From Archegozetes longisetosus (Eukaryota; Arthropoda; Arachnida; Sarcoptiformes; Trhypochthoniidae), in assembly GCA_018873245.2 (NCBI GenBank), contig JAEMBT020000141.1:1-64000 (forward strand): 64,000 bases of DNA. Reading direction: 5' to 3'. Shown here one piece after another: positions 32,216-43,913 of the stretch. The notes under the pieces were generated by a model. The model was not told where the DNA came from. It saw only the letters and a list, made by a program, of their open reading frames with translations, and did no database searches. The stretch's first letter is position 1; the number at the start of each line of letters is the position of its first letter. A program made the position numbers and the translations under genes.

Positions 32216-33280
32216 ATGGCTGCAAGACAGGTGGATCTGAAGAAAAGTTACATCAAGAAGCTGCACGACGCATTTGCTGCATCAAGGAAAAATGGACATG
32301 ATGGCGGACCGCATCAAGTCAATACGTAAGAACTGGAGTAAGTACATTATTTAATGCTTTTTTAAAGAAAATCTTTCTAATCCTTTTTTTTCTTTATTTC
32401 AGAAATCATGTACGAAGAAATGGAAAGCCTGTGGCCTGAAGGACTGGATGGTTGGATGCTAGACGAGGAGAGGCTGAGAAAATGTCTTTTCATGATGGCT
32501 CTCCCGGAACCACATGGAGCTGCAACTGAGGATTTGACGGTAAGTTCAAGTCTTTTCTTATTTTTCTCAAAACTTTTCAAATTAATTTTTGTTTATTTAA
32601 TTTTTCTAGGAAAAACAAACTATTGGAAGGGAGCTCAGGGAAGCGGAAACTTCAGAGCTCCGAAGAAGGAAGAACAAAAAGAAACAACTTCCTCTAAGAG
32701 AAAATAAAAAAGCAATAAGCTTGGGAAACAGAGAATCTGTTTCAACTGATGGAACAGCTGGCCATTCTAGTCTCGGCGGAGACGGAAGCGACGAACTCGC
32801 GTCAACAGGTAAAAAAATACTTCATTTCTTGTTTTGACTATTAAAAATACTAATTCTTCTACTTCTTTAGCAGGTTTGGCCAATCAGCGCGGAACAGCTG
32901 GCCATTCTAGTCTCGGCGGAGACGGAAGCGACAAACTCACTTCAAATGATAAAACAACACTTCATTTCTTGTTTTAACTATTCATAACACTAATTCAATT
33001 GTTTTTTTGTATAGATCCCATTAATTCTTCAATTAAACCAATCAATTCCTTGGTTAAAGTTTCCGGGAATAAAAGATCGCCAAGTTCTCTTCTCTTGCCA
33101 GAGCCAAGAATCATCAAAAAGTTTAAGGGCAAACAGAAGCAAACTATTACAAGCGATCGCCAGAACTTAACTTTAAGCATCAATCCGATTTCATTACTTC
33201 TAATGCAACAACTTTTTGCGACCGGAAATCTCGACATCAGTTCTTTGGTCAATCGTGAAGATGTGGTCGATGACGAATAA
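32216..33280 (+). CDS. spliced cargo gene of Polinton A, unrecognised
   Basis: Exons: 32216-~32334 (donor GTAAGT), 32403-32539 (donor GTAAGT), 32610-32808 (donor GTAAAA), an optional 32873-32956 and a terminal exon from 33015 (acceptor TGTATAG). Exons 2, 3 and the terminal one join in frame. In exon 1 a first frame (MAARQVDLKKSYIKKLHDAF) passes into a second (MADRIKSIRKNW) at an A-run. Exon 3 is Lys/Arg-rich, so nuclear or DNA-binding action is possible. A GTAGHSSLGGDGSD module of exon 3 is repeated in the optional exon, whose donor is destroyed. No known domain recognised. Confidence 0.55.
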
Positions 33281-33768
33281 TTTTTTTATTTTATACCAGA
33301 AATTTTTTTTATTTTGCATATCTATTAAAAATTTTTTTAAAATAAGAAAAGAAATGATAAAAGTATAAAAAGCAAAAAAAATCTAAAATGATAAGAAAAC
33401 AAGACCAAAAATTTTTTAAAAACTACAAAAAGAGAAAAAATTATATTAATCAATTTACTAAAAAATATCGTTTTTTAAAAATAATTTTATAATATTTATT
33501 ATACAATATTCCAATTTTATATTAATTTTTATTCAATATATTAATAATTTTATATTAATTTAATCAATTTATCTAATATTATAATAATAATTTCAATAAA
33601 GTTTTTTAGTATACCCCTTAAAAATGTATTCGTCCTAGATTTTGCGCAGATCTTAGATTCTGGTTTAGATTCTAGATTGAAGTTGCAATTTTGTAAATTA
33701 TTTGTATTGTTCATATAATAAATTTGACTTGCCGAGACTGGTTCTTCTTCTTCTAAAGTCTTTACTCG
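33281..33768. other. non-coding, AT-rich
   Basis: 3' side of the cargo gene and 5' side of the next. Long A/T runs with AATAAA-like words near 33594. No gene seen. Confidence 0.4.
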
Positions 33769-34763
33769 ATGGCAAACTCGAAATCTTCTAAACCTTTTGA
33801 GGTATGATTTTTCTTATATACATTTTATTTTAAAGAATTCTATTCTATTACTTTTTAAATGTTTCATTCATATAAGACGTGATGATTTTTACATATATTG
33901 TTAAACCTTCTATTAACATGTTTTATTCATATAAGACGTGACGTCTTTTTCATATTTAAGTTGAATCTTCAAATCTTCAGTTTTGTTTCATTCATATAAA
34001 ATATGACGCTATTTCACATTTGAATTATGCATTAATTTTCTGTATACTTTTTTTATTTCATTTTAACAAGTTTCACTTGATAAAAATCATTAATCGAAAT
34101 CTGTTTAATTGTATGTATTCAAATATTTTCTTATTACGAGTCATATTTCTTTAAATGTTCTGAAAATATATAGATTTTAGTTTCAATGTCTCAGTATTAG
34201 TAAATCTTAGTTTAGTTTAACACTATTATTCCAAAACTAATCATAATCTTTAAACTTTCTATTGCAATACGATTAATTTCGATTATGATGATGATTAGAG
34301 TGAAACAATCATCTCGTTTCAATTGAGCTACATTTTGAGAGATGCGAATAGATCACTGCACGCGGCTGTTGTCAGAAATCCATGGAAGACCCCGGAAGGC
34401 AGTATTTACAATTTCATAAGGATGGAATTCAGACTTAATCGCGGCGAAAATGCAAATCCAATTACTGTTTCTCTTACTTCAACTCAATTTCAGTGGATAA
34501 TGCATCAAATTGAGAAACGTTCAATTTCTCAGGAAATTCCAGGTGAAAAAGAAGGCAAATACATCTGCTTCGAACGACCCAGTAATATCTATCAAAGCAT
34601 TGTCGTAAGCATAATTGATCGAAATGCTAAATTTGGTATCTTGATCGATGAACAAGAACAAGGCATGCTTCAGCATTTTGCCAAAATTCTTATATTCGTA
34701 ATTGAATACCAATCAGCTAAAGATGAGAAAATGCAAGAATTGGTCAAGTTAATCTACTCTTAA
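33769..34763 (+). CDS. small Polinton protein of unknown role (spliced)
   Basis: A short first exon 33769-33801 (MANSKSSKPFE, donor GAG|GTATGA) joins in frame to an exon from 34299 (GATTAG|AGTGAAAC), giving about 165 residues. The second exon is clean and has alternating beta/helix character (NPITVSLTSTQFQWIMHQIEK). The intron (33802-34298) contains three copies of a TTCATTCATATAARRYGTGACG-like word. Small proteins upstream of the polymerase are usual in arthropod Polintons; function unknown. Confidence 0.55.
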
Positions 34764-34784
34764 GTCGTGGCAGAAAAAGTCGGA

Positions 34785-35198
34785 ATGATTATTAAGCAAA
34801 GATGTAACGGATGTAAAGAAGAAAGTCTTGTTTATAACGAGCATGATTGCAAGAAAGAACTTGTGGAGGATGAGTTGCTCGATCTGTTGATGCAAAATCT
34901 GAACAACAGCGAAACGAAAAAATGTTTTAACGAATTGTTTGAGTATTACTCTAAACTACTAAACCTTAATGAAGTTCTTGGTCAGGAGGCAAAATATAAG
35001 CTACTTCCGACTATGATCGAAAAGCCTGAACAACTACTCGATGCCGTGAAACAAAGCTATGGATTTAAAGATCCAACTTGGAAATCTAAGGTCATTGGAT
35101 GCCTGAATCAAAGGAAACGAGAATTGGATGAATTTGAGGTACTTTCCAGATGTGTAGAAGAAGAAGAAGAACCGAATGAGAAGCGTCCTCGCATTTAA
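34785..35198 (+). CDS. small Cys-motif protein upstream of the polymerase
   Basis: About 137 residues from the ATG at 34785; a GTG at 34767 is also in frame. The N-terminus CNGCKEESLVYNEHDC is a Cys-x2-Cys...His-Asp-Cys finger of the kind found in small proteins of many arthropod Polintons. The rest is helical and charged, ending in an acidic run and a basic tip (NEKRPRI). Role unknown. Confidence 0.65.
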   Translation: MIIKQRCNGCKEESLVYNEHDCKKELVEDELLDLLMQNLNNSETKKCFNELFEYYSKLLNLNEVLGQEAKYKLLPTMIEKPEQLLDAVKQSYGFKDPTWKSKVIGCLNQRKRELDEFEVLSRCVEEEEEPNEKRPRI

Positions 35199-35483
35199 GT
35201 TGAATGAATTCATTGGAGAAGCATTTTGAAAAATTAATTTTATCTCTTATGATTAGTTCATAATTTTTTATATTCAGAACATTATATCAATTGATTTTCT
35301 ATTCCTTATCAATTATAATTTTATTAGTATATTCGATTAGATTAGAAAGCATTTTTAATGATTAAATAAAAAATATATTAAACACTGCTTCATGTACGCC
35401 TTTAAATATAACTCGAATGCGCATGTGTGGTCTACCACTCGGTTCACCGTATTGTCGGTTAGAATTGTAAGTCATTTTGAAAA
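35199..35483. other. intergenic, promoter side of the polymerase
   Basis: AT-rich with an AATAAA at about 35364 that could end the upstream transcripts. A more GC-rich patch at 35395-35465 precedes the polymerase ATG. Confidence 0.4.
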
Positions 35484-38400
35484 ATGTCTTTGCCGGGTGA
35501 ATTTCGTATAGACTGGGAAATAATTGATAGATATGAAGGTTTCAGTCGTAGATTCGGAATGAAAACTTATAATGCTAAAGTTAAATGTACTTACAATACT
35601 GGAAATAATGAAATAAACATTGAAAGTGTTATAATTCAATTGGAAATTACTTTGAATTCTATTATACATCGACTACTGAGAGCGGCAAAAGACGACGACT
35701 ATGTTCGAATTGCGCTTCGCAATCAGTCTCTCGACTACGATATCTTCACACCTTTCAGAAGGATACAAGATTTTACAAGTGAAACTCTTTTGAATGAAAT
35801 CATAAAAGTCAGTCAGTCAAAAGAGATTTTCTGATGAACGGTTTGATAGAAGTTGACATAATACATGTTCGACAAAACGGAGTTGGCGGATCAAGAAATA
35901 GATATAATTTGATCAATATTGGGAAGTGGAGACAAAATTCTAAAAAACTTGTTCAAACAGTTAGTGATGGTTATTGTGTTGCGCGCTCAATTGTTGTTGC
36001 TAAAGCATATGAAGACGGTATCAAAGGTTTAGAATGGAGAAGAATTAGAGCTGATTTGAGACAAATTCAGTATAAAAGAGCTGTAGAATTGTGTAAAAAA
36101 GCTGAGGTGACTGTCACAGATACTGGCGTAAAGTTTGAAGATTTCAGTAAGTTTCAAAATGTTTTATCGCCCGAATACCAACTTGTAGTTGTGACAGCAT
36201 CAAAATCTTATTATTATGTTGGACCTCAAGCAGAAAAGCAACTTTATCTGTTCATGTCGGAAAATCATTGTGATGCACTATTGAGCATTAGGGCTTTTCT
36301 TGGTTGCGATCATTTCTGCAAAAAGTGTTTGAAGGGTTTCACTGGTAGAACGAGTCACTGTTGCGACGGAATATGCAAATACTGTTATGATACAAATCAA
36401 TGTAGAACTGGAGTGACACTAGTTAGGTGCAATGAATGCAACCGAGAATTCGCAAATGAAGTCTGCTTCAAAAAGCATAAGGATAAAACGAAAATTTGTC
36501 CTAAAATATGGAAGTGCAGTCATTGTTCAAAAACTTTAAAAACAAAAGTTCATCACTGTGGGAAGTACAAGTGCCGGATTTGTAAAGTTCTGGTTCCTTT
36601 TTCTGGACATCATTGTTTCATTATGTCGAACGACAAGATCAAAATAATGAAAGAAGATCAGTTACCCAAGATTTTTATATTTTACGATTTCGAGAGCCAA
36701 CAAATACCACAGAAAATGAATGAGTATATACACAAACCAAATTTATGTGTCGTCAACGTTACCTGTGACGAGTGTTGGGACCCAGAATCGAGAGATAGAA
36801 AGAATATTTGGTGTCAATTCTGTGGCAAAAAGGAATATGTGTTCAAAGGATCGAATACTGTGAGAGATTTCAACATATTCATTTTTGAAACTTATGCTAA
36901 TTTTGTCAAAGAGAAAAAGATGTACATGAAACTGAAATCAGACATTAAAATATATGTAATTGCTCATAACAGTAGAGGATACGATTCTCAATTTATACTA
37001 AAATATTGTGTGAACAATAGAATGACTCCTAGTGTAATAAGGAAAGGAACTAAAATTCTCTCAATGAGAATTAAAAACAAAGTTTATAGATTCGCTCTCA
37101 TTTCTACCGATGCCTCTCAGGAAACTTCCTCAGACTTTTGGTTTGGAATCTCAAGTAGAAAAAGGTGTTTTTCCGTTTTACTTCAATAAGCCTGGTAACG
37201 AAAATTATGTTGGTGAATGGCCGGCAATCGAGTATTATGATGCTGATTACATGATCGAAAAGAAAGAGAAAAATTTCTTGAATGGTACGATGAGCAAAAA
37301 CATAAAGAATTCAAATTCGATTCGGAAATATTAAAATATTGCAAATCCGATGTTGATATATTAATGAGATGTATGATGACATTTAGACAGATATTCCAAA
37401 GTGTGTCAGAAATCGATCCACTTTGTCGTTCAATAACGATTGCTCAGAGCTGTATGGAAGTATTCAAGACTAATTATCTCAAACCAAATCAGATAGCTAT
37501 TTATCCTCTAATGGATATGAACCTAGAAGAAAGTCGTCATATGTAGGAAGTGCATGGCTCGATTATGTAGAACAAACTGAGAAGGTTTTTATCAGACGAG
37601 AAATAAAAATTGGCAGATATTACGTCGACGGATTAATTGAAGATCAGAAGAAGATATTTGAATTTTACGGAGATTTGTGGCATGGATGTAGAGAATGTTA
37701 TCCAACGAAGCGATCAACTATACACAACCCTTTCAATGGTCTTTCAATGGAATATTTATACCAACAGCTCGAGCAGAAAGAAGAGTACTTGAAGACCCGA
37801 GGCTATCAACTGATAACTATGTGGGAATGCAAATTGAAATCAATGAGAAAGAAAGATAAGGCTTTGGATAATTTTTTCATTGATCATGTCAATCATTTGA
37901 AGGATAAAAAGCAGAGACCACCATTAGATCCTCGAGATAGCTTTTTCGGAGGTCGATGTAACGCATCAAAATTATATCATTGTTGCGATGGAGATGAAAA
38001 AATATTTTATATGGATTTTACTTCTCTTTACCCATACGTTGTAAAGAGAAAAAGTATCCTATTGGTCATCCAATTAGAATAGTCAAAGATTTCGATACGA
38101 ATATTTCCCATTATGATGGTTTTATATTCTGCAAAATTTTACCGCCAACCAATCTATATTTCGCTGTTTTACCGGTCCGATTGAGAAATAGATTAATGTT
38201 TCCCTTGTGCTACAAATGTGCTCAGACAGAAAAATTGGACAAGTGCGATCATAGCGATGATGAAAGAAGTATAGTAGGCACATGGACTACAATGGAAATA
38301 AAGAAATCTTTGGAGAAAAATTATAAAATTATAGAAGTCTATGAAGTCTGGCATTTTCCTGAGCTAAAGCCTCAGAATCTAAATGATACTGGCCTATTCA

Positions 38401-39340
38401 CAGACTTCATAAATGCGTATATAAAGTTAAAAGTTGAAGCTAGCGGCTGGCCAAGGAATGACATGACTGACACAGAAAAAGACGACTATATCAAACTGTA
38501 TGAAGAAAAAGAAAATATCAAATTAGATAAAGATTGTATCAAATATAACCCGGGAATGAGAGCTCTAGGAAAACTAGTTGTCGTCAGCTTTTGGGGTAAA
38601 TTCGGACAGAGTTATAACCTGAATAAAACTCAATACATTACAGAACCACAAGAATTTTTTAAACTACTATCAGATAATACTGTTTCCGTAACCGATGCTC
38701 TACTGATTCATGATGAGACACTACAAGTTACTTTCGAGAAGGAAGAAAATTACATCGAATCTCCGTCTCATTCTAGTATTTTTATTGCATCTTGGGTCTC
38801 TTCTTATGCAAGACTTGAATTGCTTGATAAATTGAAAGAAAGGATTTTGTACTTTGATACAGACTCTATAATATTCTATGCTCGACCACGTGATTATATT
38901 CCCGAAACGGGGGAATTCATAGGTGACTAGACTAATGAAATAACAACACTGGAAGAACCGGATGCTTATATAACAAAATTTGCCTCGTGTGGAAGTAAAA
39001 ATTACGCCTACGAAGCTTATTATCCAAATTCAGGCATAAGGAAATACTTTTGCAAAGTGAAAGGCTTATCACTGAATTTTATAGCTTCAATATTGTCAAT
39101 TTCGAAGCCATGAAGCGTCTGATAGATGATGCGATAAGACATCAAAGGAGTATCCGTGAAAATAACGATGATCAAAGTAAAGTAGTAGCAGGAGGAGCAC
39201 CACCACCACCACCACCACCTCCACCACCGTCACCAATCGTACTGGACGTACCACAGAAAACTATAACTGTTTCACCGTTTCTCGAGCTGATGACAAAGGA
39301 AATTAGGAAAAATATCGATTCGTTTACGATAAAAGAATAA
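35484..39340 (+). pseudogene. polB: protein-primed family B DNA polymerase, Polinton A (broken)
   Basis: Replicates the element from its terminal repeats. Landmarks in order: N-terminal region; a Cys/His-rich stretch (36310-36620); exonuclease motifs FYDFES (36680), AHNSRGYDSQ (36960) and YCKSDVDIL (37340); polymerase motifs DFTSLYPY (38015), SFWGKFGQ (38590) and YFDTDSII (38852). Breaks lie at about 35833 (TGATG), 37150, 37330, 37545, 38050, 38928 (in-frame TAG) and 39050. All catalytic motifs survive. A run of ten prolines (39207-39236) follows near the C-terminus. AATAAA overlaps the stop. Either pseudogenised or affected by read errors. Confidence 0.9.
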
Positions 39341-39395
39341 TAAAACCGCATGATTATACAACAATTCCTTTTGGTTATAGATAGTCGGCCCGGCA

Positions 39396-39465
39396 TATGC
39401 CTTCGGCATAGTATATGGCGAAGCCATAATGTATGGCGTAGCCATAATATACGGCTACGCCGTAT
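39396..39465. promoter_or_regulatory. array of four short hairpins, Polinton A
   Basis: TATGCC-TTC-GGCATA, TATGGC-GAA-GCCATA, TATGGC-GTA-GCCATA and ATACGGC-TAC-GCCGTAT follow one another almost without gaps, between the polymerase 3' end and the IAP start. Stems are 6-7 bp with 3-base loops. Possible termination, RNA-stability or protein-binding function. A comparable pair is in Polinton C. Confidence 0.7.
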
Positions 39466-39613
39466 GATTTTTTGTTGTTTCAATATATTCTCATAGATGT
39501 CAACAGATATTACTTTTGTATAGATTTTGCGCAAAAAATTGGAAAATGCTTGGACGTTCGGCGTTCAATCGACTTGTATCATTTAGTTCTCACTATCGTG
39601 TACGAGAACGAGC

Positions 39614-40590
39614 ATGTCAGCTGAATACATCAGACACGAGTTACTACGACATCATTCTGTCAGAGCTAGTACTTTTCAGAGTTGGAATCATGGCAATATT
39701 GACTATCACAGATTGGTGTCTGCTGGATTTTATTACGAATCTCACAGGGATGAAATCATTTGCTTCAGCTGCAACATCAGGATCCCCGTTCGGTTTCATC
39801 AACACATCCGTTTTTGATGCATCGATCACAATCACCAAATTGTCCATTTCTCAAAGGAATTGATCTTTCCATCAATCGTTTGGCTCTTGGAAGTTCACCA
39901 ACTCCGTTGGCAGTTTCACTTGCTCCTTCGAGAGAAATCAGAAATCTTGAAGAAAATTTTGATTCCGTTGTTTCATGCGATTTAGAAAGACCTCCGACTA
40001 GAGAAATTAGAAGACCTCATTTTTCGGGAAACGGAAGTTTGCAAGAAATTGAAGCCTATTACAAGTCGCCAATTAAGATTCCAGCTACTGATAGGCCTAA
40101 TTCAATCATTTCTATTGAAAGTTTCTTTCAAATGATGAAAAATAGAAACAGAAGATTGGAATCCTTTCGTGTTAATGAATGGCCTCTCACAGCTCCACAC
40201 CCTGAAATTATGGCAGAAGCAGGATTTTTCTATTGTCTACTCAATGATCAAGTTCAATGTGCTTTTTGTCGATGTGTCATTGGTGGATGGAATAGAGAAT
40301 CGGATCCATTTCAAGTTCATCGAGAAATATTTCCACAGTGCCAATACATTCAACAAATTCTATCCAGTGATGTTCAAATAATTGCGGAATTTGAAAACAA
40401 ACGCCACGAATCCAGAAATTCAATTACTTTGAAAAGTAGCCTGGTGTGTAAAATCTGTTTCGATAACGAAGTTTCTGTGAGATTCAACTGTAAACATGTT
40501 GTGACATGCAAAGACTGCTCTGTTAGACTTATTCATTGTCCTATTTGTCGCTCTCTCATAAAGAGGCGTTACGATGTAATTTTGAGCTAA
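39614..40590 (+). CDS. BIR/BIR/RING inhibitor-of-apoptosis-like protein, Polinton A
   Basis: The first BIR (about 39650-39860) has the Cys pair CFSCNIRI and a later His/Cys (SPNCPFLKG). A frame shift near 39780 splits it. The second BIR (about 40170-40350) has CAFCRCVIGGW followed by the His...Cys ligands. The C-terminal RING has CKICFDNEVSVRFNCKH, CKDC and CPIC. Family members bind caspases and act as ubiquitin ligases in the cytoplasm, and baculoviruses carry similar genes. AATAAA follows at 40604. Two BIRs plus RING is the arrangement of insect and viral IAPs. The single break may be an indel error. Confidence 0.85.
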
Positions 40591-40651
40591 AATTTTTGAG
40601 CTAATAAAACTTATTTAGAATTTTACAAACGGTCTTATTCATTATCTGAAG

Positions 40652-41349
40652 ATGAACGAAAACATCAACTCAAAGTTTCTTAAATTTAGACATCCTTTCA
40701 CGTGTATTGTTTCAGGACCAAGCTTTAGCGGAAAGACTATTCTTGTAAGAAGAATACTCAAGAATTATAAGGATTCTTTCGAAATTGATGTCAAAGATAA
40801 ATTAAAAGTGATATGGTGCTATGGACAGTATCAAAATTTATACAAAGAATCAATTAGTGATGATGTTGACGTGAAGTATTTTGATTATTTGATAAAGCCC
40901 GAAGAAGTTTTGCTTCTGAAACCTCACATAATTGTGATTGATGATATGATGACTGAAATGACGAAAAGTTCCGAAATGAGTGATCTATTTACAAAAGGAG
41001 TCATCACTTGAATGTTAGCGTCTTCTTTATAGTGCAAAATATTTTTCATCAAGGAAAAGAGATGAGAAATATCAACCTGAATAGTCAATACATGATTCTA
41101 ATGAAAAGCTTCAGGAATAGCAGCCAAATAAAGCATTTAGAATATCAAATTTTCGGCGAAAAGACTAAAACATTCCAGAAAATTTTTGCTGATGCAACCT
41201 CGAAGCCTTTCAGCTACTTGTTAATTGATTTGAAACCTGACACACCAGACGAGTTTCGCTTTCGTACAAGAATCACAGAGGAGGAACTACCGCCGGAACT
41301 TAAGATCAGGACGCGTTTTGCGCCTCATTACTATGTTAGGAAAGAGTGA
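40652..41349 (+). CDS. packaging ATPase, Polinton A
   Basis: FtsK/HerA-type motor for genome packaging. Walker A GPSFSGKT at about residue 24, Walker B IIVIDDMM at about residue 98. The frame breaks at about 41009, four bases before the next open frame, by a single indel in AAAGGAG. The second part (VSVFFIVQNIFHQGKEMRN) aligns with the uninterrupted stretch of Polinton C. Total about 230 residues, as usual. Confidence 0.85.
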
Positions 41350-41434
41350 TTCGTTTTTCAAGATATAAATTCACGAAGAAGTTAAATATTTGCTTATTTA
41401 AAAGGTAATCATTGAACAGTCAACTTCGTAGAAA

Positions 41435-41788
41435 ATGTCCAAATCGGTGAAAAGGACTATAGACTTTTTGACTTTATTAGCAAAATCAAAGACCCTAAGA
41501 AGAGAAATTTGATACTTAAAGAGATAAGTAGTGATAAAGTTTTGTTCAATTCTCTTTCAGAATTGGCTCACAATTATATTAAAGGGAATATTCCGGTCAA
41601 ATCTACTCAAAAGAGAAAATTGAAACGTCACGCAAGAGTACTTAAAGCTTTGGATTGCCCTAAAACGGCAAAGTGTGCTTCCAAGAGGAAAAAGTTATTG
41701 AGCAAACTGGTGGTATATTACCAATTCTAATACCGGCTGCTGCTGCTGCATTAGGTCATCTTTCAGAGCAATTATTAGAAAAGTTATG
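41435..41788 (+). CDS. small basic core-like protein, Polinton A
   Basis: Starts with ATG at 41435. One break near 41504 and another near 41700 separate an N-part, the conserved middle (LFNSLSELAHNYIKGNIPVK, then Lys/Arg-rich) and the Ala-rich hydrophobic end (LPILIPAAAAALG). The same three parts are in Polinton C at 24921-25414. It is probably a DNA-condensing or membrane-active virion peptide; the role is inferred from charge and position only. Confidence 0.6.
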
Positions 41789-41795
41789 AAGTAAA

Positions 41796-42527
41796 ATGAG
41801 TGTTAGAAAAATGGTTGCGATGCCTGCTGAATTGGAGAGTGTAAATATCGTTGAGAGTGATTCTGTAAAAGCCAATGAATCAGGGGCTGGAATTAGTTTA
41901 CCTACAAGTGAACAGAATGCTCGTATTGCCAGTAGTAGCAATACAAAACGACCAAAGAAAATTATAACTCAGACTAATAAAATTATTAATATTATGAAGA
42001 TTCTACTCAAACTGGCGAAAATCAATGCGTACGATATTGTTGGTAGAGTGAGAAACAAGAACGGAGATTTCATTAAAGACAGTGATTTAGTAGCTTTAAT
42101 CAGTCATGCAATGACTGATGGAAAATTTCTTGCGGGACAAAATGAATTTGTATCATTGTTGCACGAAGCCAAAGTTGAACCAGAACTCATTATCAATGAG
42201 AACATTAAAATGAAATTATTGAATATTTATAATAATATAAGTAATAATGCGGATGACGATTATATAAATTTATCAGATGTTACAAAACCTATGATTCGAC
42301 CTAAGATACAGAATAGAGAAGGGACGACGAATAAAGACGAGAGAAAAATCTTGAAACGAAGGCGCATGCGTGAAACTGATGTAAAAAGTTCAGAAGAAGA
42401 AGATAGTCCGGTCAAAAGAAGAAGAAAAACTTGGGAAAAATTTGATGTTAACAGTGACGACAACGAAAATTTTAATGAGAGAAATTTCGATTTACCAATA
42501 AATTGGGAATCAGAACCTCACGAATAA
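41796..42527 (+). CDS. conserved Polinton protein of unknown role, Polinton A
   Basis: 243 residues, clean frame. The core (KILLKLAKINAYDIVGRVRN, DLVALISHAMTDGKFL, LLHEAKVEPELIINENIKMKLL) is shared with Polinton C. The tail is rich in basic and acidic clusters (KRRRKTW, SEEEDSPVKRRR), suggesting nuclear location. It begins 7 bp after the small basic protein and ends 3 bp before the integrase. Confidence 0.75.
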   Translation: MSVRKMVAMPAELESVNIVESDSVKANESGAGISLPTSEQNARIASSSNTKRPKKIITQTNKIINIMKILLKLAKINAYDIVGRVRNKNGDFIKDSDLVALISHAMTDGKFLAGQNEFVSLLHEAKVEPELIINENIKMKLLNIYNNISNNADDDYINLSDVTKPMIRPKIQNREGTTNKDERKILKRRRMRETDVKSSEEEDSPVKRRRKTWEKFDVNSDDNENFNERNFDLPINWESEPHE

Positions 42528-42530
42528 AAT

Positions 42531-43644
42531 ATGGACGACTTTACTGAATATCTTGATAAATTATATTATGACTTGAAACATCCTGCTTCGTACGGAAGTG
42601 CAGAGACTTTGTTCAAGTTTGCTAAAATTAAATTTCCAACATTAAAATTAAGTGACGTGAACAAGTGGCTATCGGGGCAAATTTCTTATACTTTGCATCG
42701 TCCAGCAAGAAAAAACTTTGTACGAAATAAGATTTATGTGAGTCATATTGATGAGCAGTTTCAAGCGGATTTAGTCGATATGCAAGAATTTTCTAGACAA
42801 AATAGAGGATACAAATATCTTTTAACAGTAATTGATTGTCTAAGCAAATATTTATGGGTTTTCCCATTGAAATCAAAGTCTTCGACTAGTATAATTGAGT
42901 GTTTCAAAAAGATTTTCCGTGAAAGAAAGCCAATGAAAATTCAAACGGATAGAGGAAAAGAATTCAATAATGCTGAATTCAAATCGTTCTGTCAATCTAT
43001 GAAGGTAAAATATTTTACCTCTCAAGACGTTAAAATCAAATGTAGCGTGATTGAACGAGTTAATAGAACTTTGAAAGATAAAATGTTTCGCTACTTCACA
43101 GCACAAGGAACAAGAAACTATATAGATATACTCGAAGACCTGGTTGATTCTTATAATAAGAGATGGCACAGATCTATAAAAATGAGGCCGATAGGTGTAG
43201 ATGAATCGAATGAGAGGCTGGTATTCCAAAACTTATATGGTGTGAAAAGTTTGAAAGAAATTTATTTTAAGAAACAACGTGAAAAAAAATCAGTTGAACA
43301 TTGGAACTACAGTAAGAAAGAAGTATGATTTATCGAAATTCGATAGAGGATATTATCCCAATTGGACAGATCAAACTTTTACAGTAGCTGAAAACTTGAG
43401 AAAACTTGGAAAAGCGCAATATACAATAAAAGATTTCAAAGGTTCTGAATCAGATAGACGCTATTATCGAGAAGAATTACAACCTGTGAGTGCTGGAATT
43501 GCTTATCGTGTTGAAAAAGTAATCCGAAAACGAGTAAGAAACAATATTCTCGAATATTTTGTAAAATGGATGAATTATCCTCAGAGCGAGAATTCATGGA
43601 TTCCAGCAAAAGATCTCTTCAAATTGCACGAGAAGAGGTCATGA
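42531..43644 (+). CDS. retroviral-type integrase with chromodomain, Polinton A
   Basis: Inserts the linear element into the genome. An N-terminal helical region is followed by the rve core with the DDE residues in ADLVDM, QTDRGKEF and VIERVNRT. Then comes an SH3-like part (FDRGYYPNWTDQTF). A C-terminal chromodomain (YRVEKVIRKR, YFVKWMNYPQSENSW) could guide insertion to modified histones. One break in an A8 run at about 43285 shifts the frame. The stop overlaps the next start (ATGA, 43641-43644). Confidence 0.9.
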
Positions 43645-43913
43645 AAACTGAGAATTCTGAGGGTTTCAGGCAAAAGAATAATATTGGCTGGTTCACTGAT
43701 TTTTCCACTCCCACTGCGAACGAAGTAATATATTTATCTCAAGTTATTGTCATACTTGTGGTAATGGTAACTTCTTTGTATAATCTAAGCATGAAAAAAG
43801 GTGACGAAAGTTTATGGACCGCCTTGCTAACGAGTTGTCTAGGCTATATGTTACCGAACCCAAAAATAAAAAGAAATCATTCCAACCATAGTGATAATCA
43901 TTCTCCGTCATGA
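43641..43913 (+). CDS. small membrane protein, Polinton A
   Basis: About 90 residues from the ATG that overlaps the integrase stop. An in-frame ATG at 43566 inside the integrase is also possible. One membrane helix (IYLSQVIVILVVMVTSLYNL), the conserved SLWTALLTSCLGYMLPNPKIK block and a polar tail. The stop TGA overlaps the next start (43910-43913). Function unknown. Confidence 0.75.
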   Translation: MKTENSEGFRQKNNIGWFTDFSTPTANEVIYLSQVIVILVVMVTSLYNLSMKKGDESLWTALLTSCLGYMLPNPKIKRNHSNHSDNHSPS

